Shown: positions 10,305 through 19,803, numbered from the stretch's first letter. The stretch is DNA of 64,000 nucleotides from Litorilinea aerophila (GCF_006569185.2 NZ_VIGC02000014.1:62001-126000); one strand, 5' to 3'. Numbers and translations: made by a program. The notes: generated by a model not told the origin, from the letters alone.

Positions 10305-11255
10305 TCAGAGTTCGCCCTGCAAAATTTGCCGATAGAGCTCCTGGGTTTCTGGCAGGGGATCAACGGCAAATTCCTCCTGGAGGACCTGGACACACTGTTG
10401 GTAGGTGCGCAAGGCCAGGGGGCGATTGCCCTGGGCCGCGTAGGCCCGCATCTGGATCCGGTACGCATCCTCCCACACAGGATCCATGGCAAGCACCCGT
10501 TGGGTCAGCCGAACGCTCTCCAGCGGGTTGTGGGGCAGGTAGAGTCCGGCCAGGGTGGTCATGGTGCCCAGGGCCAGCACCTGCAGCCGCTCCCGTTCGG
10601 CCACACTCCAGTCTTCATAGCGGCGTTCGGGCAGGTAATCGCCCTGGTAGAGCTCCACCGCTGCGGCGAGGTAGCGCATGGCCAGGGCTTCATCGGCAGG
10701 CGTTTCACCCGCTGGCTCGTCCCCCGGGCTGTCCGCCGGCTGGGGAGAGAGCAGGCGATTGCCGGCTGCGATCAGGAGCTCGAACACGTCGCTGTCCAGC
10801 CAGATGTATTCCATGGCCAGCCCATAGGCCAGACCCTGCCGACGGATAAACTGGGCTTCACTCCAGGGTGTCCGCTCCGGCTCCAGCGTCTTGTTGACCG
10901 CGTTCAGTGCCACCTTGAAGTCCCGGTCACCCCGGCGTGCGTCCAGATCCGGCCAGAGCTGGTCGATGATCTGTTCCTTGTGCAGGTAGTGGCTGCGGTT
11001 GGTGATGAAAAACTGGAAGAGCTGCAGTGCTTTTTCACGGCCCCACGCCCCTGGGAGGATCTCCTCGCCATAGCGCCAGACTCGGAAGCCCCCCAGGGTC
11101 TGGACTCGAAGGGGGGCATGGATGGAGACGTAGCCGGGTACGTCTGCCAGCAGGCTATCCAGCCGTGCCGGCAGCACCGGTCCGGGCTGGGCTTCCGTGG
11201 GCGCGGTCGGTGAAGGGCCGGTGAAGGTGCCGCCGGTGGCAGCCTGTCCGTCCAT
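10305..11255 (-). CDS. SARP/BTAD-family transcriptional regulator
   Basis: 316 residues from ATG 11255. The frame is open to 11396 but that part overlaps ndk; a start inside the overlap (GTG 11351 or ATG 11372) is possible. An OmpR-like winged helix (about residues 45-140: VQTLGGFRVWRYGE, REKALQLFQFFITNRSHYLHKEQIIDQLWPD) precedes a bacterial transcriptional activation domain of helical repeats (LDSDVFELLIAAG... to EFAVDPLPETQELYRQIL). No NB-ARC or TPR extension, so it is a short stand-alone SARP. It lies just downstream of ndk on the same strand. Targets unknown. Confidence 0.85.
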   Translation of the reverse strand: MDGQAATGGTFTGPSPTAPTEAQPGPVLPARLDSLLADVPGYVSIHAPLRVQTLGGFRVWRYGEEILPGAWGREKALQLFQFFITNRSHYLHKEQIIDQLWPDLDARRGDRDFKVALNAVNKTLEPERTPWSEAQFIRRQGLAYGLAMEYIWLDSDVFELLIAAGNRLLSPQPADSPGDEPAGETPADEALAMRYLAAAVELYQGDYLPERRYEDWSVAERERLQVLALGTMTTLAGLYLPHNPLESVRLTQRVLAMDPVWEDAYRIQMRAYAAQGNRPLALRTYQQCVQVLQEEFAVDPLPETQELYRQILQGEL

Positions 11256-11335
11256 GGCTGGGGTCGGGCGGGCTCCTTCACGACTGGCCTGCCCTTCGCG
11301 GTGAATCTGGCTTCGGGATCGACAGCGGGCCTTCT

Positions 11336-11782
11336 CTATTCGAAGATCCACGGATCGTTGGCCCGTTGCCATTCGATTAGATCGTCGCCAAACCATAGGG
11401 CAATCTCGCTGGCAGCCGTCTCCGGCCCATCGCTGGCGTGGACCAGGTTGCGGCCGATCTCCAGACCAAAGTCAGCCCGGATGGTGCCCGGGGCCGCTTC
11501 CGCGGGGCGGGTGGCGCCCACCGTGTTCCGCACCACGGCAATGGCATCGGTCCCCTCCACCACCATGGCCACCACCGGCGCGCTGGTGATGTAGCGGATG
11601 AGGCTCTCGAAGAAGGGTCGGCCCTCGTGGACTGCGTAATGCTGGCGGGCCAGCTCCTCGCTCACCTGGAGCATTTTCATGGCCACCAGCTTCAGGCCCC
11701 GGCGCTCAAAACGGCTGATGATCTCACCCACCAGCCCCCGCTGTACGGCATCCGGCTTCAGGATAATGAAAGTTCGTTCCAC
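11336..11782 (-). CDS. ndk: Nucleoside diphosphate kinase
   Basis: Balances NTP pools by passing the gamma phosphate through a phosphohistidine. 148 residues, normal length. Catalytic His115 is in [12 protein letters not shown]. Also seen: [13 protein letters not shown] at the start and the nucleotide-binding [18 protein letters not shown]. The start codon is GTG (11782), preceded by GGGGAG at good spacing. The 3' end overlaps or abuts the BTAD regulator. Confidence 0.98.
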   Translation of the reverse strand: MERTFIILKPDAVQRGLVGEIISRFERRGLKLVAMKMLQVSEELARQHYAVHEGRPFFESLIRYITSAPVVAMVVEGTDAIAVVRNTVGATRPAEAAPGTIRADFGLEIGRNLVHASDGPETAASEIALWFGDDLIEWQRANDPWIFE

Positions 11783-11839
11783 TGGATTTTCTCCCCGTGA
11801 TATCTGGTATCAACGAAATTGAATGAATCAAGAAATTCG

Positions 11840-12658
11840 TCAGGCTCTCTCACCCGCATCCAACAGGCGTGCCTCTTCTTCCGTCACCCGCAGGTGGAAA
11901 GTCTCCTGCGGCCGAGGAACCCGGTAAACCCGGCGGACGAACTCCCCATCCGGATCCATGGACTGGATAGGGTGCTGGGCCAGGGCCCAGTCGTTCTCGT
12001 CGCCGACGGCTTCCAACACAACCCAGCCCATGAGCAGATGGGGTTGGCTCTGCACCAGGTGTCGGGCCAGGTGGTAGGCTTCTTCCCGGGCCTGAAGCTG
12101 CCAGAGCGCGACCATCAGGCAGACTTGAAAGTCGATGCGTCGGGGCTCAGCACGGACCAGCGCCCGATAAAGCGCCGCTGCCTCGGCCCAGCGTCCACCC
12201 AGCCGATATAGGGTGGCCAGGCAGGCCGGGTTGAAGGCCAGGGCATGGGGCGCTTCCAGGCTGGTCCGGGCCAGGCCGGCCCGGATCTCCGGCTCGAAGG
12301 GCGCCATTTCAAACGCCCGTTGCCACATGGCCTGGGCCCTGGCCCGCTGTCCCCGCTGCTCTGCCGCCCGGGCCAGAGCCCGCCAGGCCAATGCATGGCC
12401 TGGATCTGCCTGCAGTAGCCGGCGCCCCCACTCCTCCCCCTCTTCCCATCGTCTGAGCAGCCAGGTCAATCGCAGGAGCCAACGATAGGTCCAAAGGTGC
12501 CGGGGCAGGTGCTGGAGCACCACCTGGGCCAGCCGGGCCCCTTCTTCCGGTGCATCCTGTTGCAAGGCCCGTTTCATGGCCGCATACCAGGACGTCAGCG
12601 GAATCTCCACCGTTTGGGCGGCGTGGCCGTTTTTCGGTCCATTTGTACTATTATCCAC
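11840..12658 (-). CDS. Tetratricopeptide-repeat protein
   Basis: 272 residues made almost wholly of helix pairs. Repeats with the TPR pattern are visible: WEEGEEWGRRLLQADPGHALAWRALARAAEQRG, then RARAQAMWQRAFEMAPFEPEIRAGLA, then GRWAEAAALYRALVRAEPRRIDFQVCLMVALW. No signal peptide or TM, so probably a cytoplasmic scaffold. About 57 nt before ndk on the same strand. Partner unknown. Confidence 0.75.
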   Translation of the reverse strand: MDNSTNGPKNGHAAQTVEIPLTSWYAAMKRALQQDAPEEGARLAQVVLQHLPRHLWTYRWLLRLTWLLRRWEEGEEWGRRLLQADPGHALAWRALARAAEQRGQRARAQAMWQRAFEMAPFEPEIRAGLARTSLEAPHALAFNPACLATLYRLGGRWAEAAALYRALVRAEPRRIDFQVCLMVALWQLQAREEAYHLARHLVQSQPHLLMGWVVLEAVGDENDWALAQHPIQSMDPDGEFVRRVYRVPRPQETFHLRVTEEEARLLDAGERA

Positions 12659-12714
12659 AATCTGCCCTCATCCCGGAAATGGACGACAGCCCGATTGTCC
12701 CAAAAAGCACAAGC

Positions 12715-12751
12715 GCCCCGCCACGGAGTAGAGCAGCGGCCGTGGCGGGGC
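12715..12751 (-). terminator. Terminator after the HDAC-like gene
   Basis: 12-bp stem GCCCCGCCACGG/CCGTGGCGGGGC followed on the minus strand by a T-rich tail (GCTTGTGCTTTTTGG). It lies just beyond the stop at 12762. Confidence 0.7.
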
Positions 12752-12761
12752 AGGTCACTTT

Positions 12762-13823
12762 TCAGTGGGGGATGGCGTAAAAGGGCGGGTCCTCCAGGCG
12801 GTGGAGCCGGCGCAGTTGCTCCAGCAGGGGGGCCACTTCCCGCTCGGCGCCCGGCGCGGGCCCAAAGGGATCGCTGACCGCGTCCGCTTCTCCCCGAAGC
12901 AGGCGCAGGCTGCTCAACACGTTGTGGGCCAGGACTTCCAGGTTGTAGCCGCCTTCCAGGACGGCCACCAGCCGCCCCTGGCAAAGCTCTTCCGCCAGCT
13001 CCATCACCACCGCCGTCAGCTGCGCGTAGCCGGCAATGCTGAGCCGCATGCCCGCCAGGGGATCCTGCCAGTGGGCGTCGAAACCCGCGGAAAGGAGGAT
13101 CAGCTCTGGGCGGAAGCGCCGGGCCACGGGCATCAGGATGCGCCGGAAGGCTTCCAGGTACCCCGCGTCTCCCACCCCAGGCGGCAAGGGGACGTTGACC
13201 GTAGTCCCCACCCCGGGGCCGGCCCCCCGCTCCCCCGCCGCGCCCGTGCCTGGATAGTAGGGAAACTGGTGGGTGCTGAAGAAAAGCACCGACGGATCCG
13301 CGTAGAAGACATCCTGGGTGCCGTTGCCGTGGTGTACGTCAAAGTCCACGATCAGAACCCGGTCTACCCCAAATTGGTCCTGGGCCCAGCGGGCGGCGAT
13401 GGCCACGTTGGCCAACAAGCAGAAGCCCATCCCCTGGTTCACCAGAGCGTGATGGCCAGGCGGGCGGACCAGGGCAAAGGCATTGTCCGCCTCTCCCCGC
13501 AGGACGCGTCCGGTCACGTTGAGCAGGCCGCCCGCGGCGCGCAGGGCCGCTTCATAGCTGTCAGCAGTGACATAGGTGTCGCCGTCCAGATGGCCGCCGC
13601 CGGTTAGCGCGACGTACTCCAGGCGCTCCAGGTACTCGGGGGTGTGGACCCGCAGGATGGCTTCTCGGGGGGCGGGCGAAGACGGGACCTGGATGAGGTG
13701 CTTTAGGATGCTATCTTCCTGGAGAAGGGCCCAGGTTTCTTCGACTCGGCGGTGATTTTCGGGGTGGTGAGGGTAGGTATGGTGGGTATGGAAGGGGTCG
13801 TAGACAATGGCAGTTCGTTTCAT
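12762..13823 (-). CDS. Histone-deacetylase superfamily amidohydrolase (AcuC/acetylpolyamine type)
   Basis: 353 residues. Zn-dependent deacetylase fold with complete active site: His-His124/125 in RPPGHHALV, Asp162 and His164 in DFDVHHGNGTQ, Asp249 in SAGFDAH, and the transition-state Tyr293 in EGGYNLE. Bacterial members remove acetyl groups from polyamines, acetyl-CoA synthetase lysines or other amides; no acs or acuA gene lies near, so the substrate is open. It starts 17 nt after the stop of the upstream gene at 13840, probably co-transcribed. Confidence 0.92.
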   Translation of the reverse strand: MKRTAIVYDPFHTHHTYPHHPENHRRVEETWALLQEDSILKHLIQVPSSPAPREAILRVHTPEYLERLEYVALTGGGHLDGDTYVTADSYEAALRAAGGLLNVTGRVLRGEADNAFALVRPPGHHALVNQGMGFCLLANVAIAARWAQDQFGVDRVLIVDFDVHHGNGTQDVFYADPSVLFFSTHQFPYYPGTGAAGERGAGPGVGTTVNVPLPPGVGDAGYLEAFRRILMPVARRFRPELILLSAGFDAHWQDPLAGMRLSIAGYAQLTAVVMELAEELCQGRLVAVLEGGYNLEVLAHNVLSSLRLLRGEADAVSDPFGPAPGAEREVAPLLEQLRRLHRLEDPPFYAIPH

Positions 13824-13839
13824 GAGTCAATCGGTTCCA

Positions 13840-15594
13840 TCATTGGTTTCGCTGGCCAGTTGGCCGGTCAAAGTGGGGTCGAAAATGGATCGGAGAGCCC
13901 GTGGGCGACTCCCCATTGCTCGGGGCCGGCGTGATCTCAAACTGGAGGTCGAAGTCGAATTCACCGGCGCCAAGGGCGCGGATGCGCCCACATGGCACCA
14001 CCGGATACTCGCTCTCCACCGGCCCGGTGGCGTAGAGTACCTCCCCATCCCACACCAGGCTCAGGCTGCCCTCCTGCCAGGGCATCTCCAGGAGCGCCCA
14101 CCACGTCCAGGAGTTGTGGGCAGTTGGGGAGACGGCCAGGCGCTCACCCTGCCAGCGCAGGCCACATCCCTGCCAGATGGCTGCCCCGGCCAGGGCAATC
14201 CCCGCTTCCGGGCAGCTGAAATGCCAGGGGGCACGCGCTGACATCTGCCAGCCGGTGGCTTCCACCCAGTCGTCCAGGGGGAAGGGGGGCTGGGCCAGGG
14301 TGGACACCCCGGTGGCCCGGGCCAGGCGACTGTACTCCTGGGCTTCGCTCTCCCACCGGGCCGCGTTGACGCTGTCTCCCTGCCAGCTGGCCAGTTGGGT
14401 GGCCCACTGGAGGGCCACGGCCACGTCGGCCAGGCGTGGCCCATCCTCCTGCAGTTCCCGCCGCAGCAGGATCAGGGCCTCCACGCAGACCTGGACGGCT
14501 TCGTAGTGGTCGGCCAGGACGGGATGGGGGCCATGGCGCTGGATGTGGCCATGCAGGGCGGCCAGGTAGGCCCGGTTGGTGGCTGTCACCGCGAGCCCTG
14601 GATCGGCCGGTGCCTCTTTGGCCCGCAGGGGCAGGATTGTGGGCAGCCGTCCCTGGCTCCTCTCCGCCACCCGACGCAGGTGGGCCAGCAGGTTGCGGCT
14701 CAGGACCAGGTCGTGGGCGTCCAGGCAGCGAACCAACCCCGGGACAGACTCGACCCGGCGGTCCGAGGGGGCCAGCCCTGTGCGCAGCCGCTGGACATGC
14801 CGCAGGGCAGTCAACCGACCCACCTGGAGAGCCCGGTTCAGCCGGGGATCGGAGGTCCAGAGGCGGCCCGTTTTCACCACCCGGCTCCAGGCTTCGCCCG
14901 CCTGCTCAAAGGCCCGCTCCGCGTCCCGCAGGGAGAGGAAGCCGTTCCACGCCACCTGTTCGCCCACGTCGCTGATGGTCAGCACCAGGGGAACTTCCAC
15001 GATCCCGTTGACCAGGACGTAGTAGATCAGCAGGGCGCGGCCTTCGTCGCTGAGTTCCACGGCCGAGGGCCGGCCGTAGGGGTTGCCAAAGACCCGGGTG
15101 CTGTCTGCGTTGTGCTGGGCGTAGATCCCCTGGGCCCGGCCCGGGTTCATCTGAGCCACCAGCAGCCCGTCCACCATGCGCTGGGTGAGGGGCTGCCCCC
15201 AGTCGATCTCCACTTCCAGCCGCAGCAGCCGGTCCCCTTCGGCCTGGCACTCCAGCATCCACAACACCGAGCGATCGTAGTTGGAGCCCAGGGGAACGGC
15301 CAGCCGCTTGCTGACGATCACCCCCTCGCTGCCCAGGATGCTCTCCTGGTAGCCGGGGTAGTAGCGGGTGGCCATCTTCATCAGGGGCTCGTCGTCGGGT
15401 GGGCTGCTGATGCGGAGCTGGATCCGCCGTGCATAGAACTCATCCGCCCAGGGCCAGAAGAGGTCCAGGAGGTCGGTGTTGGCGTCTACCGTAAAGACCA
15501 CGTCCTGGTTGGCCAGTTGATAGGTGGCTTCGGGGTCGAGCTCGTCCTGATCGATGACCTGGGGCTGGTCCAGGATGGGGCTAAATGGATCCAT
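13840..15594 (-). CDS. Hypothetical protein, possible six-hairpin glycosidase-like fold
   Basis: 584 residues, no signal peptide. The N-terminal 240 residues look beta-rich (DVVFTVDANTDLLDLFWPWADEFYA...). The middle is helical with paired helices (LNRALQVGRLTALRHVQRLRTGL; GLVRCLDAHDLVLSRNLLAHLRRVAE; NRAYLAALHGHIQRHG), resembling the alpha/alpha toroid of GH15-like proteins. The C terminus is Trp-rich. No catalytic Glu pair could be assigned. An AGAGGTG box precedes the ATG, and a 17-bp direct repeat lies just upstream (15603-15640). Confidence 0.6.
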   Translation of the reverse strand: MDPFSPILDQPQVIDQDELDPEATYQLANQDVVFTVDANTDLLDLFWPWADEFYARRIQLRISSPPDDEPLMKMATRYYPGYQESILGSEGVIVSKRLAVPLGSNYDRSVLWMLECQAEGDRLLRLEVEIDWGQPLTQRMVDGLLVAQMNPGRAQGIYAQHNADSTRVFGNPYGRPSAVELSDEGRALLIYYVLVNGIVEVPLVLTISDVGEQVAWNGFLSLRDAERAFEQAGEAWSRVVKTGRLWTSDPRLNRALQVGRLTALRHVQRLRTGLAPSDRRVESVPGLVRCLDAHDLVLSRNLLAHLRRVAERSQGRLPTILPLRAKEAPADPGLAVTATNRAYLAALHGHIQRHGPHPVLADHYEAVQVCVEALILLRRELQEDGPRLADVAVALQWATQLASWQGDSVNAARWESEAQEYSRLARATGVSTLAQPPFPLDDWVEATGWQMSARAPWHFSCPEAGIALAGAAIWQGCGLRWQGERLAVSPTAHNSWTWWALLEMPWQEGSLSLVWDGEVLYATGPVESEYPVVPCGRIRALGAGEFDFDLQFEITPAPSNGESPTGSPIHFRPHFDRPTGQRNQ

Positions 15595-15602
15595 GGCACC
15601 TC

Positions 15603-15640
15603 TTTACACCAAAATGGGACCGGTTTACATCAAAATGGGA
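15603..15640 (-). repeat. Tandem 17-bp operator-like direct repeat
   Basis: TTTACACCAAAATGGGA (15603-15619) and TTTACATCAAAATGGGA (15624-15640), 16/17 identical, 21 bp apart (two helical turns). They lie within 50 bp of the start codon at 15594. Confidence 0.65.
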
Positions 15641-15709
15641 TTGGGGACACACCCAGGATACACAATAGCCAAGCGACGGCGGGGCTGTCAAATCGGGGAG
15701 GAACCGCGC

Positions 15710-17308
15710 TTATTCGGCCTCGGAAGGTTCGCCCTCCCGGACGGGTATGCCCTGGGCGGCCCGTGAGGCGTGCTGGAGCTCCTCTGGGCGGACGCCGGCC
15801 ATGAGCAGGCCCAACTGTTCCCGGGTCGCCTCTTGTCGGGGCAGGATGGCCACGATTTCGCCCCGGTACATCACGGCGATGCGGTCTGAAAGGGCCAGGA
15901 TTTCATCCAGCTCGGCGCTGACCAGCAGGACCGCCACGCCCTGATCCCGCTTGGCCACAATCTGCTGGTGGATGAATTCGATGGAGCCCACGTCGATGCC
16001 CCGGGTGGGCTGGGCTGCGATGAGCAGCCGGATGGGGCGGCTGAACTCCCGGGCCACCACCATCTTCTGCTGGTTGCCGCCGGAAAGGCTGCCGGCCGGG
16101 GCCAGGATGCTGGCGGTGCGCACGTCGTATTCCGCCACCAGGCGAGTGGCATGCTCCCGGATGGCCTGCTCGTTGATGGTCCAGCCCCGGGCGAAGGGCG
16201 GCCGGTAGTAGGTGTTGAGGACCAGGTTGTGGGCGACCGGGTAGGTGTCCACCATGCCGTAGGCGTGCCGGTCCTCGGGGACGTGGCTGCTCTGCCCCTC
16301 GGCGGTGATGCGCCGGGGGGTGGCGTTGGTCATCTCCTGGCCGGCGATGGTCACCCGGCCTGCCATGGCCCGCCGCAGGCCGGTGAGCACTTCCACCAGC
16401 TCGGTCTGGCCGTTGCCCTGGACGCCGGCCACGCCCAGGATCTCGCCGGCGTGGACCTGGAAGGAGACGTCGCGCACGGCTGGCGCACCTGTGTCGTCCT
16501 GGGCCGAGAGCCCGACCACGTCCAGCACCACCGGGCCGGGACGGGCTTCCTCCTTCTGCACCGTCAGGATCACTTCCCGGCCCACCATCATGGCGGCCAG
16601 AGAGGCCTGGGTCGCCTGGCCCGGGTCCGTCTCCCCCACCACCCGGCCGTTGCGCAGAACCACGATGCGGTCGGCCACGCGCAGGACTTCCTTCAGCTTG
16701 TGGGTGATGAAGATGATGGACTTGCCCTGGGCCCGCAGCAGGTCCATCACCTGGAAGAGCCCCTCGATCTCCTGGGGCGTGAGCACCGCGGTGGGCTCGT
16801 CCAGAATGAGGATGTCGGCGTTGCGGTAGAGGGTTTTGACGATTTCCACCCGCTGGCGCACGCCCACCGGCAGATCCTCCACCAGCGCGTAGGGATCCAC
16901 CGCCAGGCCGTAGCGGTCGGACAGCTCCCGAATGCGCCGGGCCACCGCTTCCACATCCAGGAAGCCGCCCCGGACGCTCTCGCTCCCCAGCATCACGTTT
17001 TCGGCCACGGTCATCACCGGGACCAGCTGGAAGTGCTGGTGCACCATGCCGATGCCCAGGGCGATGGCATCCTTGGGGCTGGAGAGGGTCACCGGCCGGC
17101 CGTTCACCCAGATTTCCCCTTCGGTGGGTCGGTAGAGGCCGTAGAGGATGTTCATCAGGGTGGATTTTCCGGCCCCATTCTCCCCCAGCAGGGCCAGGAT
17201 CTCGCCCGGGTAGAGCTGGAGATTCACATCTTCGTTAGCCACCACGCCGGGAAAAAGCTTGGTGATGTGGCGGGCTTCCAGCACCGGGGTACGATTCAAC
17301 TGTTCCAT
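15710..17308 (-). CDS. Nucleoside/sugar ABC transporter, duplicated ATP-binding subunit
   Basis: 532 residues with two ABC domains. The first (about 8-245) is complete: Walker A GENGAGKST, signature LPVGVRQRVEIVK, Walker B ILILDEPTAVL. The second (about 265-505) has a degenerate Walker A (GVQGNGQTE) and 'LSGGNQQKMVVARE', as usual in RbsA/MglA/NupO proteins. It energises uptake with the two permeases and BMP protein upstream on the same strand. Last gene of the operon, 70 nt after the permease. Confidence 0.93.
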   Translation of the reverse strand: MEQLNRTPVLEARHITKLFPGVVANEDVNLQLYPGEILALLGENGAGKSTLMNILYGLYRPTEGEIWVNGRPVTLSSPKDAIALGIGMVHQHFQLVPVMTVAENVMLGSESVRGGFLDVEAVARRIRELSDRYGLAVDPYALVEDLPVGVRQRVEIVKTLYRNADILILDEPTAVLTPQEIEGLFQVMDLLRAQGKSIIFITHKLKEVLRVADRIVVLRNGRVVGETDPGQATQASLAAMMVGREVILTVQKEEARPGPVVLDVVGLSAQDDTGAPAVRDVSFQVHAGEILGVAGVQGNGQTELVEVLTGLRRAMAGRVTIAGQEMTNATPRRITAEGQSSHVPEDRHAYGMVDTYPVAHNLVLNTYYRPPFARGWTINEQAIREHATRLVAEYDVRTASILAPAGSLSGGNQQKMVVAREFSRPIRLLIAAQPTRGIDVGSIEFIHQQIVAKRDQGVAVLLVSAELDEILALSDRIAVMYRGEIVAILPRQEATREQLGLLMAGVRPEELQHASRAAQGIPVREGEPSEAE

Positions 17309-17378
17309 GGCTTTCCTTTCACCCAGTCTCCTGACCGCGTCTCCTGGTGGGGCCTTCCTGCCAGGTCGGATCCGCCCC

Positions 17379-18434
17379 TCACTCGGAGCTGCCTTCGGTC
17401 TCGTAAACCTTGCCCTCGGCCGCGGGCGGCCGCACCCGACCCACGAAGCCGGAGACGGCCACGATGGTGACCACGTAGGGCAACATGGAGATGAACTGGC
17501 GGGGCACCTGGGTCACGCCGGCCAGCAGCAGCTCGTTCTGCAGGGCCTGGGTGTAACCGAAGAGGGTGGCCGCACCCAGCGCGCCGAAGGGGTTCCAGTT
17601 GCCGAAGATCATGGCCGCCAGGGAGATAAAACCCCGGCCGGCGGTCATGCCCTCCTGGAACTGACCCACTGCTTCCAGGACCAGGAAGCCCCCGGCCAGC
17701 CCGGCCAACATGCCGCCCAGGACAGTGTTCACGTAGCGATAGCGGTTGACGTTGATGCCTACCGTATCCGCCGCCCGGGGATGTTCGCCCACAGCCCGGG
17801 TGCGCAGGCCCCACCGGGTGTGGAAAAGGGCCACGTGGATCACCACCACCAGCAGCAGAGCCAGGTAGGTGATGGGCGGGTTCTCAAAGAGGACGCTCCC
17901 CAGCACAGGAATGTCTGCCAGGAGCGGAATGCGCACCGGGCCAAACTTGCCCTCGGCCACCGCGCTGCGGTCGAAGAGGTAGGCGGAGAAGCCGGCCGCC
18001 AGGATGATGATCACCGTCCCGGAGATGATCTGGTCCATGCGGAAGCGGATGGAGAGGAGGGCATGGAGCAGCCCCATGAGGCCGCCCACCAGCAGGGCGG
18101 TGGCCACGCCTACCGCCAGGCTGGCCGGCAGGGGCCAGCTGTTGGTCGCCACCTTGGCTACAAAGGCGGCGAAGGCACCCGCCAGCATCATGCCCTCAAT
18201 GCCGATGTTGATGATGCCGGAGCGCTCGCAGAGGATCCCGCTGAGCGCCCCCAGAATGAGGGGGACGCTGGCCCGCAGGGTGAAGTTTAACGCGCTGACG
18301 CCAAAGAGCACCCGCAGCCAGACCTGCTGGTTGAGGCTGGTGGTGTTGACCAGAATGGCCATCACCACCAGGAAGAGGGCAAAGGCCATGCTGATGATGG
18401 ATGAGGTCTTCCAGAACTGCCCGGTACGTCCCAT
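17379..18434 (-). CDS. ABC transporter permease (NupQ/YufQ type)
   Basis: 351 residues with about eight or nine hydrophobic helices. Motif 'LILGALSGILCERSGIINIGIEGMMLAGAFAAF' is the hallmark of BPD_transp_2 permeases of BMP-dependent nucleoside systems. A conserved cytoplasmic loop GLRTRAVGEHPRAADTVGINV should contact the ATPase. The start is 4 nt after the stop of the other permease, so the two are translated together. Confidence 0.93.
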   Translation of the reverse strand: MGRTGQFWKTSSIISMAFALFLVVMAILVNTTSLNQQVWLRVLFGVSALNFTLRASVPLILGALSGILCERSGIINIGIEGMMLAGAFAAFVAKVATNSWPLPASLAVGVATALLVGGLMGLLHALLSIRFRMDQIISGTVIIILAAGFSAYLFDRSAVAEGKFGPVRIPLLADIPVLGSVLFENPPITYLALLLVVVIHVALFHTRWGLRTRAVGEHPRAADTVGINVNRYRYVNTVLGGMLAGLAGGFLVLEAVGQFQEGMTAGRGFISLAAMIFGNWNPFGALGAATLFGYTQALQNELLLAGVTQVPRQFISMLPYVVTIVAVSGFVGRVRPPAAEGKVYETEGSSE

Positions 18435-18438
18435 GCTG

Positions 18439-19563
18439 CTACCTCCCGGCCCAGCCGGTGGTCAGGGTAGTGGTCTCCACTTCGTCGGGCGCGCGGCGGA
18501 CGCGGTAGAGGGTCCGGATCAGGGTGGGCGCGGCCACAAAGGCCAGCACCAGGGCCTGGATCACCTGGATGATGTCGGCAGCCACGCCGGATTCAAACTG
18601 CATCCGGGCGGCGCCGGCATCCAGCGCGCCCAACATGAAGGCCGAGAGCACCACGCCCAGCGGATGGGTCTGGCCCAACAGGGCCACAGTGATGCCGTCG
18701 AAGCCCACTGCACCGCTGAACTCCGGCGCGAACTTGTGGTTCAGTCCCAGGGTTTCAATGGTGCCGGCCAGGCCCGCCAGGGCGCCGGCCAGGGCCATGG
18801 CCAGGATGATCATGCCGTTCACCCGCATGCCCGCGTAGCGTGCCGCCCGGGCGTTCTGGCCCACGGTACGCAGCTCAAAGCCCACCGTCGTCCGGTAGAT
18901 CAGCCACCACATGACCACGGCCACCAGCAGGGCCAGCACCACCCCCCAGTGCACCCGGTAGGGCGGCCCCACGATCCAGGGGATCTGGGCGCTGGCCAGC
19001 ACGTCGGGCGTTTCCGAAATGGCGCCCGCCGTGGGATCCCAGAGGGGGCCAGGCTGCTGCCCCTGGGTGCCGCCCGCGTAGACCGTCCACCCGGCGAAGA
19101 GGCTGGCCACATAGTTCAGCATGATGGTGACAATGACCTCGTGGGCGCCTGTGTAGACCTTGAGCAGGCCCGGCAGCGCGCCCCAGAGGGTACCGCCAGC
19201 GATGCCCGCGGCGATGGCCAGGGGCAAGTGGACAAAGGCGGGCAGTCCCTCAAAGTGGATTCCCACCGCCACCGAACAGATGGTGCCGATGATGAACTGG
19301 CCAGATGCACCGATGTTGAACAGCCCCGCCTTGAAGGCCACGGCCACCGACAGGCCGGTCAGGATCAAGGGGGTCATCTTGCGGATGGTGGTGGACCAGG
19401 CCCGGCCGTTGCCAAAGGCCCCACTGAAGAGCCCCTGGTAGGCCCGGACGGGATCATCCCCGAAAATGGCCATGACCAGCGCGCCGATGGCCAGCGCGGT
19501 GAGCAGCGCCAGCACCGGGATGAGAATCGCCCTACCCAATCTTCGCCAAACAGGAATATTCAT
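18439..19563 (-). CDS. ABC transporter permease (NupP/YufP type)
   Basis: 374 residues from the ATG at 19563, chosen because GGAG lies about 6 nt upstream and it opens with a normal basic and hydrophobic start (MNIPVWRRLGRAILIPVLALL). The open frame to 19662 runs through an intergenic repeat and is probably not translated. 'KAGLFNIGASGQFIIGTICS' and 'ELRTVGQNARAARYAGM' match the second BPD_transp_2 permease of nucleoside transporters. Confidence 0.93.
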   Translation of the reverse strand: MNIPVWRRLGRAILIPVLALLTALAIGALVMAIFGDDPVRAYQGLFSGAFGNGRAWSTTIRKMTPLILTGLSVAVAFKAGLFNIGASGQFIIGTICSVAVGIHFEGLPAFVHLPLAIAAGIAGGTLWGALPGLLKVYTGAHEVIVTIMLNYVASLFAGWTVYAGGTQGQQPGPLWDPTAGAISETPDVLASAQIPWIVGPPYRVHWGVVLALLVAVVMWWLIYRTTVGFELRTVGQNARAARYAGMRVNGMIILAMALAGALAGLAGTIETLGLNHKFAPEFSGAVGFDGITVALLGQTHPLGVVLSAFMLGALDAGAARMQFESGVAADIIQVIQALVLAFVAAPTLIRTLYRVRRAPDEVETTTLTTGWAGR

Positions 19564-19620
19564 GGACACTCCATATGTCCCGAGTACCAAGCGGGGTGCG
19601 TAGGCGGGTTCCCGCACCAC

Positions 19621-19774
19621 GCCGTAGGTCCGGCCGGGAGGCCGGACATGGATGCTTGTCACGCAAGGATGCGTGACCTACGTACTGCCGGGATTGACGA
19701 CCAGATAGGGGAAGACGGGAGGCGGCCTGCGCCACGCTCCCGTCTTCCCAGAGACGCACACGCAAAGGTGCGTC
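19621..19774. repeat. Cluster of intergenic palindromes between bmp gene and permease
   Basis: Four stems in a row: GTCCGGCC/GGCCGGAC with loop GGGA (19628-19647); GTCACGCA/TGCGTGAC with loop AGGA (19658-19677); a 13-bp stem GGGAAGACGGGAG/CTCCCGTCTTCCC (19709-19721/19737-19749); and GACGCAC/GTGCGTC (19753-19774). The first two are a repeat module also seen at 0.15 and 26.04 kb. The 13-bp stem may protect or partly end the binding-protein message. Confidence 0.75.
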
Positions 19775-19803
19775 CGTGCCGAGCCTGCATGTCCGGTCGG
19801 ATG

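Noticed and set aside
19564-19662. Upstream extension of the permease to 19662
   Set aside because: The extension reads through a repeat palindrome and lacks a ribosome-binding site, whereas 19563 has GGAG and a normal signal-like start.
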